From Arthrobacter methylotrophus (GTDB lineage: Bacteria > Actinomycetota > Actinomycetes > Actinomycetales > Micrococcaceae), in NCBI RefSeq assembly GCF_039539965.1, contig NZ_BAABED010000001.1:4092001-4156000 (forward strand): 64,000 nt of DNA. Direction: 5' to 3'. The translations under genes and the position numbers were made by a program. The notes under the pieces are model-generated. The model was given only the letters and a program-made list of their open reading frames with translations. It was not told where the DNA came from and did not search any database. Positions within the stretch are counted from its first letter, which is position 1. The number at the start of each line of letters is the position of its first letter. Below, in pieces: positions 44,813 to 54,286 of the stretch.

Positions 44813-45640
44813 ATGCAGAGTTCCGCGATGGGCCCCTTTGTCGATCTCGAATGGTGGTCCCAAAACCGCCGCCGCGTGGTGCTCGCCGATGTGCGCTGGT
44901 ACCTCGACGGGCGCTCCGGGCGGGAGGCGTACGACGGAGGGCACCTCCCCGGGGCGGTCTTTATTGACCTGGATCGATGGCTCTCGGCTGAGGGATCGCC
45001 ACTCGAAGGAAGAAACCCGCTCCCTGCTCCGCATGACTTTGCCCTCGGGATGCGGGAAGCGGGAATCAGCGACGACGACATCGTGGTGGCGTACGACGAC
45101 GCCGGCGGGGTCATCGCCGCACGCTTGGTCTGGATGCTGCGCGCCACAGGCCACAGCTCAGCCATTCTGGATGGCGGGCTCGCCAGCTACGAAGGTCCCC
45201 TGGAAACCAAGCCTCCTTCGAGGGCCGCCGGTGATTTCACCGCACAACCGTGGCCCGGAAACCGCCTGGCGGAGATCCACGAACTCTCAATCGAAGCAAA
45301 CCTCGCGGTGGACGCACGCAACCGCGACCGCTTCGAAGGCAAGCAGGACCCCATCGATCCAAGGCCCGGGCATGTGCCCGGCGCGAGGAACGTCCCGTGC
45401 AGGGAGAACCTGGACCCCTCCGGGAAACTGCGCAGCAAGGCCGAGTTGCTGCGCATCTTCGCCGCGGCAGGCATCTCGTCTGCAGAGAACGTGATCAGCT
45501 ATTGCGGCTCCGGAGTAACGGCTTGCCACAATCTCCTGGCCTTGGAATATGCCGGCCTTGGGCACGGCCGGCTCTTCACGGGCGGGTGGTCCCAATACGG
45601 CCACGCCCTCGAATTCCCGGTGGAACTCGGACCCGCGTAG
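44813..45640 (+). CDS. Rhodanese-type sulfurtransferase (two domains)
   Basis: 275 residues from ATG 44813; ATG 44828 is an alternative. Two rhodanese domains: an inactive N-terminal one (VVLADVRWYLDG, then YDGGHLPGAVFIDLDRWLS) and a catalytic one with ISYCGSGVTACHNLLALEYA, where Cys starts the CGSGVTA loop typical of mercaptopyruvate/thiosulfate sulfurtransferases. It transfers sulfane sulfur to a thiophilic acceptor. The genes before it are on the same strand but functionally unrelated. Confidence 0.93.
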   Translation: MQSSAMGPFVDLEWWSQNRRRVVLADVRWYLDGRSGREAYDGGHLPGAVFIDLDRWLSAEGSPLEGRNPLPAPHDFALGMREAGISDDDIVVAYDDAGGVIAARLVWMLRATGHSSAILDGGLASYEGPLETKPPSRAAGDFTAQPWPGNRLAEIHELSIEANLAVDARNRDRFEGKQDPIDPRPGHVPGARNVPCRENLDPSGKLRSKAELLRIFAAAGISSAENVISYCGSGVTACHNLLALEYAGLGHGRLFTGGWSQYGHALEFPVELGPA

Positions 45641-45652
45641 CAGGCCCGAGGC

Positions 45653-46432
45653 TCAGCGGTGCTTGAACTCCGGCTGGCGCTTCTCGGTGAACGCGGACAT
45701 GCCTTCCTTCTGGTCCTCGGTGGCGAATAATGAGTGGAAGATTCGACGCTCAAACAACACGCCCTGGGACAGCCCGGTTTCAAACGCGGCGTTGACGGCC
45801 TCCTTGGCAACCATGGCAACCGGCTTGGACTTGGAGGCGATGACCTCAGCGGCCCCGAGGGCTTCTTCCACGACGGCATCTGCCGGGACGACGCGGGAAA
45901 CGAGTCCTGCGCGCTCGGCCTCATCGGCATCCATGAACCGCCCAGTGAGGACCATGTCCATTGCTTTGGCCTTGCCCACGGCACGGGTCAGCCGCTGCGA
46001 GCCACCCATGCCGGGAATGACACCAAGGTTGATCTCCGGCTGGCCGAACTTGGCGTTATCCCCGGCAATGATGAGATCGCACATCATAGCCAGTTCGCAG
46101 CCACCGCCCAGGGCAAAACCGGACACCGCGGCAATCACGGGAATGCGCAAGCGCGTGAAGTCTTCCCAGCCCCGGAACCAGTCGTCGGCGTACATGTCCA
46201 TGTACCCCTTGGATGCCATCTCCTTGATGTCGGCGCCGGCCGCGAAGGCCTTCCCGGAGCCAGTGATCACCACGGCGCCCACGGCGGGGTCGGCGTCCAT
46301 GGCGGAGACGGCTGCCACGAGCTCATCCATCGTGGCCTTGTTCAATGCATTCAGCGCCTTGGGCCGGTTCAGGGTCACCAGGCCCACGCGTCCACGGAGT
46401 TCCACCAGGATGTTTTCGTACTGCTGCGCCAA
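45653..46432 (-). CDS. Enoyl-CoA hydratase (crotonase family)
   Basis: 259 residues with a TTG start at 46432, supported by AAAGGGG upstream. [20 protein letters not shown], the oxyanion region [19 protein letters not shown], and the catalytic glutamates in [12 protein letters not shown] and [13 protein letters not shown] show an active hydratase. It follows mmsB by 69 bases and would hydrate methacrylyl-CoA (or crotonyl-CoA) in valine degradation; substrate breadth is inferred. Confidence 0.93.
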   Translation of the reverse strand: MAQQYENILVELRGRVGLVTLNRPKALNALNKATMDELVAAVSAMDADPAVGAVVITGSGKAFAAGADIKEMASKGYMDMYADDWFRGWEDFTRLRIPVIAAVSGFALGGGCELAMMCDLIIAGDNAKFGQPEINLGVIPGMGGSQRLTRAVGKAKAMDMVLTGRFMDADEAERAGLVSRVVPADAVVEEALGAAEVIASKSKPVAMVAKEAVNAAFETGLSQGVLFERRIFHSLFATEDQKEGMSAFTEKRQPEFKHR

Positions 46433-46501
46433 GCCGTGCCCCTTTTGTCAGTTGTTCAAGATAGTCGGTTGCTCAAGGTTGCACGGGAAAGTCCGCCAAG
46501 G

Positions 46502-47425
46502 CTACTTGGCGGACTTGTCCCGAATGTCCGTGATGATGCCGGAGAAGTCGCGCCCGGCGCCACCCTCGGCTGCGAAAGCGTCGTAAATCTGCGATGCCAA
46601 GTGCCCCATCTGTCCGTCTACTCCGGTGCTCTCGAGCGCGTTGACTGCGAGCCGGAGGTCCTTCGCCATGAGCGCTCCGGCGAATCCCGGTTGGTAGTCG
46701 CGATTGGCCGGGCTGGTAGGGACCGGTCCTGGAACGGGGCAGTTGGTGGTCAGCGCCCAGCATTGTCCCGAGGCGTTGGAGGCGACGTCGAACAGGGCCT
46801 GGTGCGTGAGACCCAGCTTCTCGCCGAGCACGAATGCCTCGCTGACGGCGATCATGGAGATGCCCAGGATCATGTTGTTGCAGACCTTGGCGGCCTGCCC
46901 GGCACCGTGGTCCCCGCAGTGCACGATCCTCCGGCCCATGAGCTCCAGGATCGGTTTCACGGTGTCGAAGTCCTCGCGCAAGGCCCCCACCATGAAGGTC
47001 AGGGTTCCGGCCTCGGCACCCACCACACCGCCGGACACGGGCGCGTCCACGGAACGGTGGCCGGCTTCCAAAGCAATGGCCGCGGCCTCCCGGGCCTCGT
47101 CGACGTTGATGGTGGAGCAGTCCAGGAACAGCGTGTCCGGCGCCGCAAGCGAGAGCAGGCCCGGCGCTCCGTCCGCTCCCCGGTAAGCGTCCAACACGTG
47201 CTTGCCGCTCGGCAGCATGGTCAGGACCACAGAGGCGCCGGCAACGGCTTCCCCGGCGGATTCCACCGTGGCAATGCCGTGTTCACGAGCCGCCTCCAGC
47301 GCTGCCGGAACCGGATCGTATGCAACCACTTGATGACCCGCTTTGACAAGGTTCACGGCCATGGGGCCGCCCATGTGGCCGAGGCCGAGGAAAGCGATGG
47401 TGCCGGAAGCTGCGTTTTCAGACAT
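46502..47425 (-). CDS. mmsB: 3-hydroxyisobutyrate dehydrogenase
   Basis: 307 residues from ATG 47425 (AAAGGAG upstream). Beta-hydroxyacid dehydrogenase with the NAD motif IAFLGLGHMGGPMAVNLVKA, substrate loop DAPVSGGVVGAEAGTLTFMV, and the catalytic lysine in GAGQAAKVCNNMILGI. It oxidises 3-hydroxyisobutyrate to methylmalonate semialdehyde. It overlaps the hydrolase gene stop by 8 bases. Confidence 0.95.
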   Translation of the reverse strand: MSENAASGTIAFLGLGHMGGPMAVNLVKAGHQVVAYDPVPAALEAAREHGIATVESAGEAVAGASVVLTMLPSGKHVLDAYRGADGAPGLLSLAAPDTLFLDCSTINVDEAREAAAIALEAGHRSVDAPVSGGVVGAEAGTLTFMVGALREDFDTVKPILELMGRRIVHCGDHGAGQAAKVCNNMILGISMIAVSEAFVLGEKLGLTHQALFDVASNASGQCWALTTNCPVPGPVPTSPANRDYQPGFAGALMAKDLRLAVNALESTGVDGQMGHLASQIYDAFAAEGGAGRDFSGIITDIRDKSAK

Positions 47426-48464
47426 GGTCGGACTCCTTTGAATGAAGTTTGAGTTCACGGTCGCCGAGCGGCGCGAAGAAGCCCGCGACGGCGGCCGGCG
47501 ACACCTCGGCCAGGGAAGCCGGCTTCCACTGTGGCTTGCGGTCCTTGTCCACCACTTGGGCGCGGATCCCCTCCCGGAAGTCAGCCCCGGTCAGGCACCG
47601 CAGGCCAACACGGTACTCCTGTTCCAGGGCTTCCTCGAGGGAGAGTCCCCGGACACGCCGCAACGATTCCAGCGTGACTTTCACGGCCGTGGGCGATTTT
47701 GCCACGATGGTTTCCGCGGCTGCGGCGGCTTCCCCACCGGCGGCGCGCAGCCTGCCGACGATTTCCTCGGCGTCGTCGGCAGCATAGGCGTCATCGATCC
47801 ACTCGCGCTGGGCTTCCAAACCAGAGGCCGGCGGTTCCTGCACAAAGCGCTCGACGGCGGCCTCCGCCGTCGAGCTTTCCAGCGCTTCCGCCAGCGCGGG
47901 GAGGCTTTCGGACGGTACGAAGTGGTCCGCCAGCCCCAGGAACAAGGCATCGGCCCCGCTCAGATGGGCTCCGGTGAGCGCCGCGTGGGTTCCCGACTCG
48001 CCCGGTGAGCGGGAGAGCAGCAGGGTCCCGCCGACGTCGGGCACAAAGCCAATGGTGGTTTCCGGCATCCCGGTACGGGTCCGCTCGGTGACCACGCGGA
48101 CGGAGCCGTGGGCGGAGATCCCGACGCCGCCGCCGAGGACCAGCCCGTCCATGAAAGCCACGTAGGGCTTCGGGTACCGGGAAATGAGCGAGTTCAAGCG
48201 GTACTCCGCGGCCCAGAAATCGGCGGTCTGGTCCCCGTGGCGCAGCATGTCGTCGTAGATCGCCACGATGTCTCCACCTGCGCACAGTCCGCGGTCTCCG
48301 GCGCCGCGCACCAAAACGGTCTTGACGGCGTCGTCGTCCGCCCAGGCGGTGAGTTGCTCCAGCATGGCGTGCACCATGCCGGAGGTGAGGGCGTTGACGG
48401 CCTGGGGCCGGTTCAGGGTGACGACGCCGAGGTGGCCGCGTTTCTCGAAAAGGACCTCGGCCAT
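47418..48464 (-). CDS. 3-hydroxyisobutyryl-CoA hydrolase
   Basis: 348 residues from ATG 48464, overlapping the mmsA stop (TAATG). Crotonase fold with the HIBYL-CoA hydrolase length and features: VVTLNRPQAVNALTSGMVHA, AGDRGLCAGGDIVAIYDD, GGGVGISAHGSVRVV, MPETTIGFVPDVGGTLLLSR, and a C-terminal hydrolase extension (LEEALEQEYRVGLRCL). It releases free 3-hydroxyisobutyrate in valine degradation. Its position between mmsA and mmsB supports this over a simple hydratase. Confidence 0.94.
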   Translation of the reverse strand: MAEVLFEKRGHLGVVTLNRPQAVNALTSGMVHAMLEQLTAWADDDAVKTVLVRGAGDRGLCAGGDIVAIYDDMLRHGDQTADFWAAEYRLNSLISRYPKPYVAFMDGLVLGGGVGISAHGSVRVVTERTRTGMPETTIGFVPDVGGTLLLSRSPGESGTHAALTGAHLSGADALFLGLADHFVPSESLPALAEALESSTAEAAVERFVQEPPASGLEAQREWIDDAYAADDAEEIVGRLRAAGGEAAAAAETIVAKSPTAVKVTLESLRRVRGLSLEEALEQEYRVGLRCLTGADFREGIRAQVVDKDRKPQWKPASLAEVSPAAVAGFFAPLGDRELKLHSKESDHV

Positions 48465-49963
48465 TAGCTGCCGGCCGGCATCACGAAGCTGGCGCCCTGG
48501 CGAATGCCCGAGGGCCAACGGGTGGTGACGGTCTTGGTCTTGGTGTAGAAGCGGAAGGCGTCCGCGCCGTGCTGGTTGAGGTCGCCAAAGCCCGAGGCCT
48601 TCCAGCCGCCGAAGGTGTAATAGGCGATCGGCACGGGAATGGGGACGTTGATGCCCACCATGCCTACTTCGACGCGGCTCGCGAAGTCGCGGGCGGCGTC
48701 ACCGTCACGAGTGAAGATCGCGACGCCGTTGCCGAATTCGTGCTCGGAGCAGAGGCGCAGCGCTTCTTCGTAGTCGGAGGCGCGGAGGACGCTCAGGACC
48801 GGGCCGAAGATCTCCTCCTTATAGATGGACATGTCCTTCGTGACGTTGTCGAACAGCGTCGGGCCAACCCAGAAACCGCCCTCGTAGCCGTCAACCTTGA
48901 GTCCGCGCCCGTCGGTGACAAGCGTGGCGCCTTGGTCAACGCCCGCCTGGATGTAACCCTCGATCCGATGTTTCGCGGAGGCTGCCACCACAGGGCCGAA
49001 GTCCGAGTCGCTGGCAAGGCTCGGCCCCACCTTCAGGTCGTTGATGCGGTCGTGCAGCTTGGAGACGAGCTGGTCGGCCGTCTCTTGGCCAACCGGCACG
49101 GCCACCGAGATGGCCATGCAACGTTCGCCGGCGGAACCGAAGCCGGCGCCGATGAGCGCGTCCGCGGCCATGTCGAGATCGGCGTCGGGCATGATCACCA
49201 TGTGGTTCTTGGCGCCGCCGAAGCACTGGGCGCGCTTGCCGTGAGCCGCAGCCGTAGCGTAAATGTACTGGGCGATCGGTGTAGATCCGACAAAGCCGAT
49301 GGCCTTCACACGCGGGTCCTCAAGGAGGGTGTCCACGGCTTCCTTGTCGCCGTTGATGACGTTGAAGACGCCGTTCGGCAATCCCGCCTCGGTGAAGAGC
49401 TCGGCCAGGCGCAGTGGCACCGAAGGGTCGCGCTCCGAAGGCTTGAGGATGAAGGCGTTCCCGGCAGCGAGCGCGGGGCCGGACTTCCAGAGGGGAATCA
49501 TGGCCGGGAAGTTGAAAGGCGTGATGCCCGCGACCACGCCGAGCGGCTGGCGCAGCGAGTGGACGTCGATTCCGGTTCCGGCGCTGTCCGAGAATTCGCC
49601 CTTCAGGAGGTGCGGTGCACCGGCGGCGAACTCCACCACTTCAATGCCTCGTTGGATATCGCCCTTGGCATCGGGGAAGGTCTTGCCGTGCTCCGAGGAG
49701 AGGAGCGTGGCGAGTTCGTCCATGTGCTCGTTGACCAGGTCCACGAACTTCAGCAGGATCCGGCCGCGGCGTTGCGGGTTCATGGCGGCCCATTCGAGCT
49801 GGCCCTTTTCCGCGTTGGCAATGGCGGTCCGCACCTCATCGGCGCTGGCCAAAGGAAGCCTGGCCTGCACCTCGCCCGTGCAGGGATTGTAGACGTCGCT
49901 GAATCGTGGAGAGGTCCCGTCGACCCTTTGGCCGTCAATGTAGTGGGAAAGTTCGCGCACCAT
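48464..49963 (-). CDS. mmsA: Methylmalonate-semialdehyde dehydrogenase (CoA-acylating)
   Basis: 499 residues, aldehyde dehydrogenase fold. LGVVAGITPFNFPAMIPLWK, KAIGFVGSTPIAQYIYATAA and the catalytic cysteine in GSAGERCMAISVAVPVG are the MmsA-type forms of these motifs. It converts methylmalonate semialdehyde with CoA and NAD to propionyl-CoA. First gene of the valine-degradation operon mmsA, hydrolase, mmsB, hydratase. Confidence 0.96.
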   Translation of the reverse strand: MVRELSHYIDGQRVDGTSPRFSDVYNPCTGEVQARLPLASADEVRTAIANAEKGQLEWAAMNPQRRGRILLKFVDLVNEHMDELATLLSSEHGKTFPDAKGDIQRGIEVVEFAAGAPHLLKGEFSDSAGTGIDVHSLRQPLGVVAGITPFNFPAMIPLWKSGPALAAGNAFILKPSERDPSVPLRLAELFTEAGLPNGVFNVINGDKEAVDTLLEDPRVKAIGFVGSTPIAQYIYATAAAHGKRAQCFGGAKNHMVIMPDADLDMAADALIGAGFGSAGERCMAISVAVPVGQETADQLVSKLHDRINDLKVGPSLASDSDFGPVVAASAKHRIEGYIQAGVDQGATLVTDGRGLKVDGYEGGFWVGPTLFDNVTKDMSIYKEEIFGPVLSVLRASDYEEALRLCSEHEFGNGVAIFTRDGDAARDFASRVEVGMVGINVPIPVPIAYYTFGGWKASGFGDLNQHGADAFRFYTKTKTVTTRWPSGIRQGASFVMPAGS

Positions 49964-50095
49964 GGAATGCTCCTTTGCATAGGGGGAATACCCGCCATCA
50001 GCCTCGAAGGCACATGTCCAACTGTGCCCCGGGGTCTTTGCACCGAATATACTCGGACTTCCTACTAATTTCTAGGGGTCTGCCGCGACCTCCAC

Positions 50096-50195
50096 AACCG
50101 ACCACATACGGGAACGCCCGACGCCGGAACCCGCATTCTGTGCGGACGTTCCGGTCTGTGCCGGCGACAAAGGTGGTAGATCCTGGTGGTTGGTT
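50096..50195. repeat. Imperfect 100-bp palindrome D
   Basis: Ends AACCGACCAC (50096-50105) and GTGGTTGGTT (50186-50195) pair with one mismatch; an inner stem GGAAC..CCGCA/TGCGG..GTTCC lies at the centre. It directly abuts the photolyase stop and probably also acts as its terminator. Similar in plan to palindromes E and F. Confidence 0.6.
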
Positions 50196-51572
50196 TCAGT
50201 GCGTCAGGGTGCTGTATGCGTCCAGAGCCTCCCGGCGCGAGGCCTTGAGGTCCACCACCGGCTCAGGATAGTCCGGAGTGCCCAGTTCCGTTATCCACTG
50301 GCCAACATAGCTGCCGTGGGCATCGAATTTCGCAGCCTGGGTCTCCGGGTTGAAGATCCTGAAGAACGGCGAGGCGTCCGCACCGGAACCGGCTACCCAC
50401 TGCCAGTTCGCGGGATTCGAGGCAGGATCGGCGTCCACCAGCGTGTCCCAGAACCATTGCTCGCCCAGTTGCCAGTGGATGCCGAGGTTCTTTACCAGAA
50501 GGCTCGCGGATACCATCCGGACCCGGTTGTGCATCCATCCCGTATGCCACAATTGCCGCTGGCCGGCGTCCACCAGGGGGAACCCGGTGCGGCCTTCCCG
50601 CCATGCGTGCAGGAGCGTGGTGGCAGTTTCGTGGGCGCCTGCGCCCTGACCACCCGGCCAGGCCCAAGGATAGTGGTCGAACCCAGGCCGCAAATTGGCC
50701 GTCGCCAGATCGGGGTGATGAAAATATTGGTGCCAGCAGAATTCACGCCAACCCAGTTCCGCGGCGAAGACGGCGTCGCCCAGTTCCCGGCGTCGGCGCT
50801 GCTGGGCGTGCCACACCTCGAAGGGGCTGAGTTGCCCCCAGCGCAAGAAGGGTGACAAACGGCTGCTGCCGGGCAGGTCCGGACGGTCCCGGTTCACCGA
50901 ATAGTCCGCCAATCCGTGCTCCACGAAGTCACCGAGGAACTCGTGAGCCTGCGCCGAACCCGGTTGCCAGCTTTCCGCAAGTCCTGCAGACCAATCGGGG
51001 TTCCGCGGCAACAATCCCCAAGTGTCCAATTCCTCGGACTCAGGGAGCCACCCGAAGAAGCCCTGGCCCGGTTCCGGAGAATCCAGCGGCTCCCGGAAAT
51101 CCAGTCCGGACACGGTTCGCCAGAAGGGCGTGAAGACCTTGAAAGGTCCGCCTTGCTTCGTTGTGACGGCCCACGGTTCGTGCAGCAACGAGGCTTGAAA
51201 ACTCTCCGAATGCATCCCGGACCCGCGAGCCGAAGTCTTGATGCCGGCGTCGAGCATTCGCTCTGCCTCGCCGTACCGCCGGTTCCAATACAACGCGCCC
51301 GCACCGAGCGCCGTCGCGGTTTCCTGCACGACGACGGCGGCCGGCCCGCGGCGCAGCAAGAGCGGCACGCCCAGCGTGGCGAGTTCTTCGCGAAGGGAAA
51401 GGAGGGAATGGTGCAGCCACCAGCGGGCGGCGCCGCCAAGTGGCCTGATGCCCGGCGATTCCTCGTCAAGGACATAGAGTGCGACGGCGGCTCCGTCGTC
51501 GACCGCTGCCCGCAGCGCTGGGTTGTCGGTGACGCGTAAGTCGTCCCGAAACCACACGATTGACGGCTTCAC
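50196..51572 (-). CDS. phrB: Deoxyribodipyrimidine photolyase
   Basis: 458 residues from GTG 51572 (AAGGGAAC upstream). N-terminal photolyase domain begins VKPSIVWFRDDLRVTDNPAL; the FAD-binding half includes WREFCWHQYFHHPDL, GFPLVDAGQRQLWHTGWMHN and RVRMVSASLLVKNL, then NPANWQWVAGSGADASPFFR. It repairs cyclobutane pyrimidine dimers using blue light. Cryptochrome function cannot be excluded from sequence but the class I photolyase pattern is standard. Confidence 0.96.
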   Translation of the reverse strand: MKPSIVWFRDDLRVTDNPALRAAVDDGAAVALYVLDEESPGIRPLGGAARWWLHHSLLSLREELATLGVPLLLRRGPAAVVVQETATALGAGALYWNRRYGEAERMLDAGIKTSARGSGMHSESFQASLLHEPWAVTTKQGGPFKVFTPFWRTVSGLDFREPLDSPEPGQGFFGWLPESEELDTWGLLPRNPDWSAGLAESWQPGSAQAHEFLGDFVEHGLADYSVNRDRPDLPGSSRLSPFLRWGQLSPFEVWHAQQRRRRELGDAVFAAELGWREFCWHQYFHHPDLATANLRPGFDHYPWAWPGGQGAGAHETATTLLHAWREGRTGFPLVDAGQRQLWHTGWMHNRVRMVSASLLVKNLGIHWQLGEQWFWDTLVDADPASNPANWQWVAGSGADASPFFRIFNPETQAAKFDAHGSYVGQWITELGTPDYPEPVVDLKASRREALDAYSTLTH

Positions 51573-51594
51573 ATCGTTCCCTTCAAGATTTTGC

Positions 51595-51642
51595 GCACAG
51601 CTCATGCCCCTTACGACGAATCCTAAGGGGCATGAGCTGTGC
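51595..51642 (-). terminator. Terminator after the FAS1 lipoprotein gene
   Basis: Perfect 19-bp stem (51595-51613 with 51624-51642; GCACAGCTCATGCCCCTTA and its complement) with a 10-base loop, 15 bases after the FAS1 stop on the minus strand. No T-run follows, as is common in actinobacteria. Confidence 0.8.
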
Positions 51643-51657
51643 ACAAAGGCCGGAGAT

Positions 51658-52314
51658 TTACTTGGGCATCAGGACGCTGTCAACCAAGTACACCGTCGCG
51701 TTGGCAGTGTGGACGCCGCCGCAGATCACGGCGGACCCTCCGTCAACCTTGAGCGCGTCTTTGGTTCCGGTGACCGTCACCGAGTCTCCCTCAACCGTCT
51801 TGTGGGTACCGACGATCTGGTCCGGAGTCAGCTGGCCGGGAATGACGTGGTAGGTGAGGATCTTGCTGAGGAGCGCGTCGTCGGTCTTGAGGCTGTCGAT
51901 GGTCGCGGCGGGGATCTTGGCGAAGGCGCTGTCCACAGGAGCGAAAACTGTGAACTGGCTACCGTTGAGCGTGTCCACCAGGTTCACCTTTGGGTTCAAC
52001 TTGCCGGACACGGCGGCGGTGAGAGTCTTGAGTAGCGGGTTGTTGGACGCGGCGACGGCGACCGGGTCGGCAGCCATTCCGGTAACCGAACCCGCACCGC
52101 TGGGAACCTGGGCGGCGTAGCCTGCGCAACCAGGTCCCACCAGGTCGCGGGCCGGGTCCATCGCAGCACTGGCCGAGGGGGTCGCAGCCATGGTGGTGGC
52201 AGCGGGAGCCGAGGACTGCGAGGAGCTGGCCGAACCGCCACAAGCAGTGAGGCCCAGCAGGGCGGAAGCGGCGAGGCCGGCGATCGCAAAAGACGTGCGC
52301 TTTGTAGAAAGCAT
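51658..52314 (-). CDS. FAS1 (fasciclin) domain lipoprotein
   Basis: 218 residues, AAGGAG upstream. The signal peptide ends at lipobox GLTAC (Cys25). After a Ser/Ala linker the single FAS1 domain shows [20 protein letters not shown] followed by [10 protein letters not shown] (H1) and [15 protein letters not shown] (H2 YH motif). It resembles the mycobacterial MPT70/MPB83 type, thought to act in cell-surface adhesion. Exported and membrane-anchored. Confidence 0.93.
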   Translation of the reverse strand: MLSTKRTSFAIAGLAASALLGLTACGGSASSSQSSAPAATTMAATPSASAAMDPARDLVGPGCAGYAAQVPSGAGSVTGMAADPVAVAASNNPLLKTLTAAVSGKLNPKVNLVDTLNGSQFTVFAPVDSAFAKIPAATIDSLKTDDALLSKILTYHVIPGQLTPDQIVGTHKTVEGDSVTVTGTKDALKVDGGSAVICGGVHTANATVYLVDSVLMPK

Positions 52315-52467
52315 GACATTTCTCCTTCAAACGGACTGACATTCGGTGCCGGTCGTTTCCGGCGTGAAAGCACTTCGCCCTTGTGGGGTAAGTCCTTATG
52401 CCAGCTATTCGGAGGTGCGGGCCGGGTGGATGGGTGAATTTTGAAAATCATTTGGGAGCCCCTCAAC

Positions 52468-52543
52468 AACCGACCGCTTTTGGAAGCGCCCGACGCCGGA
52501 CGGCGGCCTGGGTGCCAACGTTGCGGCTCAAAGGTGGTCGGTT
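52468..52543. repeat. Imperfect palindrome E
   Basis: Ends AACCGACC (52468-52475) and GGTCGGTT (52536-52543), inner CTTTTG and CAAAG. Its right part encodes the last residues and stop of the IclR gene. Shares end sequence and the 14-mer CGCCCGACGCCGGA with palindrome D. Confidence 0.6.
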
Positions 52544-53322
52544 CTTGCGGAGCTCATCCGGTGGGCTTCTTCCAACAGCAGCTTGCCGAGGAATTCCTGG
52601 CGCTCGGGACGGAACCGCGGTTCGATGCCGGTGAGGGACAACGCGCCGATGGGCCTTCCCAGTGGGTCGAAAACGGCGGCCCCCATCCCCCAACTGCCTT
52701 CAAGAACCAAGCCGGGATTCACCGAGTACCCGGCCAAGCGGGTCTGCTCAAGGTTCCGGCGAACCACACTCTCGGTGTGGCCGTTAGCGAAATCGCCAGC
52801 ATGCCGTTCCCAAACCGACAGGATCGTTTCCTGCTCATCTTCCGGAAGGAACGCCATGATCGCCGTGCCGGCCGACGCCACTCCGAGGGGGAACCTGACA
52901 CCTTCATGCAACACGAAAGAGCGCACCGGAAAGCTTCCTTCTTCCCGGAGCACGCACACAGTTTCGTGGCCCCGCCGGATGGAATAGAACGCGCTTTCCC
53001 CGCTTTCCTCGGCCAAGCGACGCAGGCTGGGCCGGGCCAAGTCTTCCAACGGGAACCGGGCCGCAGCCACGGACCCCAGCAGGAAGATCTCCGGTCCCAG
53101 GATCCAGTTGCCGGTCCGCTGATCGTGGTCCAGCAGGCCTTCGGCCGCGAGGGATGCGAGCAAGCGGTGCACCGTGGGGCGCGTCAGTCCGGACTCGCGG
53201 ACCAGGCCAGCAATGGACATGCCCTCCGTTTTGCGCCCCACGAGCCGCAGCAGTGCGGCAACCCGGCCCACCACCTGGGCACCCTGGACAGGCGTGCGTT
53301 GTGGCTGCTGAATCGGTGACAT
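52528..53322 (-). CDS. IclR-family transcriptional regulator
   Basis: 264 residues from ATG 53322 (AAGGGGGAATC upstream). HTH MSIAGLVRESGLTRPTVHRL and effector domain ESAFYSIRRGHETVCVLREE, LHEGVRFPLGVASAGTAIMA. It is divergent from the CoA-transferase/thiolase operon and should regulate it. Three copies of a 13-bp palindrome lie between (see 53345, 53375, 53489). The effector may be an intermediate of the pathway. Confidence 0.94.
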   Translation of the reverse strand: MSPIQQPQRTPVQGAQVVGRVAALLRLVGRKTEGMSIAGLVRESGLTRPTVHRLLASLAAEGLLDHDQRTGNWILGPEIFLLGSVAAARFPLEDLARPSLRRLAEESGESAFYSIRRGHETVCVLREEGSFPVRSFVLHEGVRFPLGVASAGTAIMAFLPEDEQETILSVWERHAGDFANGHTESVVRRNLEQTRLAGYSVNPGLVLEGSWGMGAAVFDPLGRPIGALSLTGIEPRFRPERQEFLGKLLLEEAHRMSSARTDHL

Positions 53323-53344
53323 GATTCCCCCTTCAAAGAATTCC

Positions 53345-53357
53345 TCCACAATGTGGA
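53345..53357. promoter_or_regulatory. IclR operator candidate, copy 1 (perfect)
   Basis: TCCACAATGTGGA, perfect palindrome of TCCACA and TGTGGA around one A, 23 bases before the IclR start. Centre at 53351. Confidence 0.7.
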
Positions 53358-53374
53358 CACTTCAGAGACTACCG

Positions 53375-53387
53375 TCCACACTGTGCA
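53375..53387. promoter_or_regulatory. IclR operator candidate, copy 2
   Basis: TCCACACTGTGCA, one mismatch from the perfect form. Its centre is 30 bases from copy 1, about three helical turns. Confidence 0.65.
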
Positions 53388-53488
53388 ATGGCAGCACCCG
53401 CTGCCCCACCAGCCCGTTGACCGACCGGACTGGACCGCCATAAGCTCCATTCTCAGACGACTTACCAGACGATGCACCCGGCAGCCTG

Positions 53489-53501
53489 TCCACAAAGTGG
53501 A
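53489..53501. promoter_or_regulatory. IclR operator candidate, copy 3
   Basis: TCCACAAAGTGGA, one mismatch from the perfect form, 43 bases before the start of the CoA-transferase gene, where it could block or activate that promoter. Confidence 0.65.
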
Positions 53502-53543
53502 TAGCTCCGCATTCCCAAACCACTCAAAGACGAGGACAAAGCC

Positions 53544-54260
53544 ATGGCCAAAATCCAACCCGGCGCAGCCGAGGCCCTGCGGGACGTGCTGCGTGACGGC
53601 CAGACGATCGCCGTCGGAGGTTTCGGGCTCAGCGGTATCCCCGCGGACCTGATCGACGCCGTCCGCGGTGCGGGCGTGAAAGACCTGACGGTGGTCTCCA
53701 ACAACATGGGCATCGACGGCAAGGGCCTGGGCGTCCTCATCGAAGCCGGCCAGGTCCGCAAGGTCATCGCCTCGTACGTGGGCGAAAACAAGCTCTTCGC
53801 CGAGCAGTACCTTTCCGGCCGGCTCGAGGTTGAGTTCGCACCCCAGGGCACCCTCGCCGAGCGGCTCCGCGCCGGCGGTGCCGGCATCCCCGCCTTCTAC
53901 ACCCGGACCGGCGTCGGGACCTTGGTTGCCGAAGGCAAACCTTTGGAAGAGTTCGACGGCGTGACCTACGTCCAGGAGCGCGGGATCGTGGCCGACGTCG
54001 CCCTGGTCCACGCGCACACCGCGGACACGGACGGGAACCTGATCTACCGCTACACGGCCAGGAACTTCAACCCCGTGGTGGCGACGGCCGGAACCGTGAC
54101 CATCGCGGAGGCCGAGGTGATCGTGCAGCCCGGAGAATTGGACCCCAACCACATCGTGACCCCCGGCGTGTACGTCCAACGGCTGGTCCAGGCGAGCAGC
54201 CGTACCAAGGACATCGAACAGCGCACCGTCCGGCCCCGCCCGGAAGCCCTGACCGTCTAA
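53544..54260 (+). CDS. 3-oxoacid CoA-transferase subunit A
   Basis: 238 residues. [20 protein letters not shown] near the N-terminus and [20 protein letters not shown] followed by [17 protein letters not shown] match the alpha subunit of succinyl-CoA:3-ketoacid CoA-transferases (ScoA/PcaI/AtoD type). It moves CoA from a donor such as succinyl-CoA to a 3-oxoacid. The B subunit and a thiolase follow in the same operon. Acetoacetate or beta-ketoadipate are both possible substrates. Confidence 0.94.
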   Translation: MAKIQPGAAEALRDVLRDGQTIAVGGFGLSGIPADLIDAVRGAGVKDLTVVSNNMGIDGKGLGVLIEAGQVRKVIASYVGENKLFAEQYLSGRLEVEFAPQGTLAERLRAGGAGIPAFYTRTGVGTLVAEGKPLEEFDGVTYVQERGIVADVALVHAHTADTDGNLIYRYTARNFNPVVATAGTVTIAEAEVIVQPGELDPNHIVTPGVYVQRLVQASSRTKDIEQRTVRPRPEALTV

Positions 54261-54286
54261 GCACCCACCAGCAAAGGAGCAACACC

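Noticed and set aside
48569..50068. Long plus-strand frame opposite mmsA
   Set aside because: Exact antisense shadow of mmsA with Arg/Val/Glu-biased composition and no recognisable domain.
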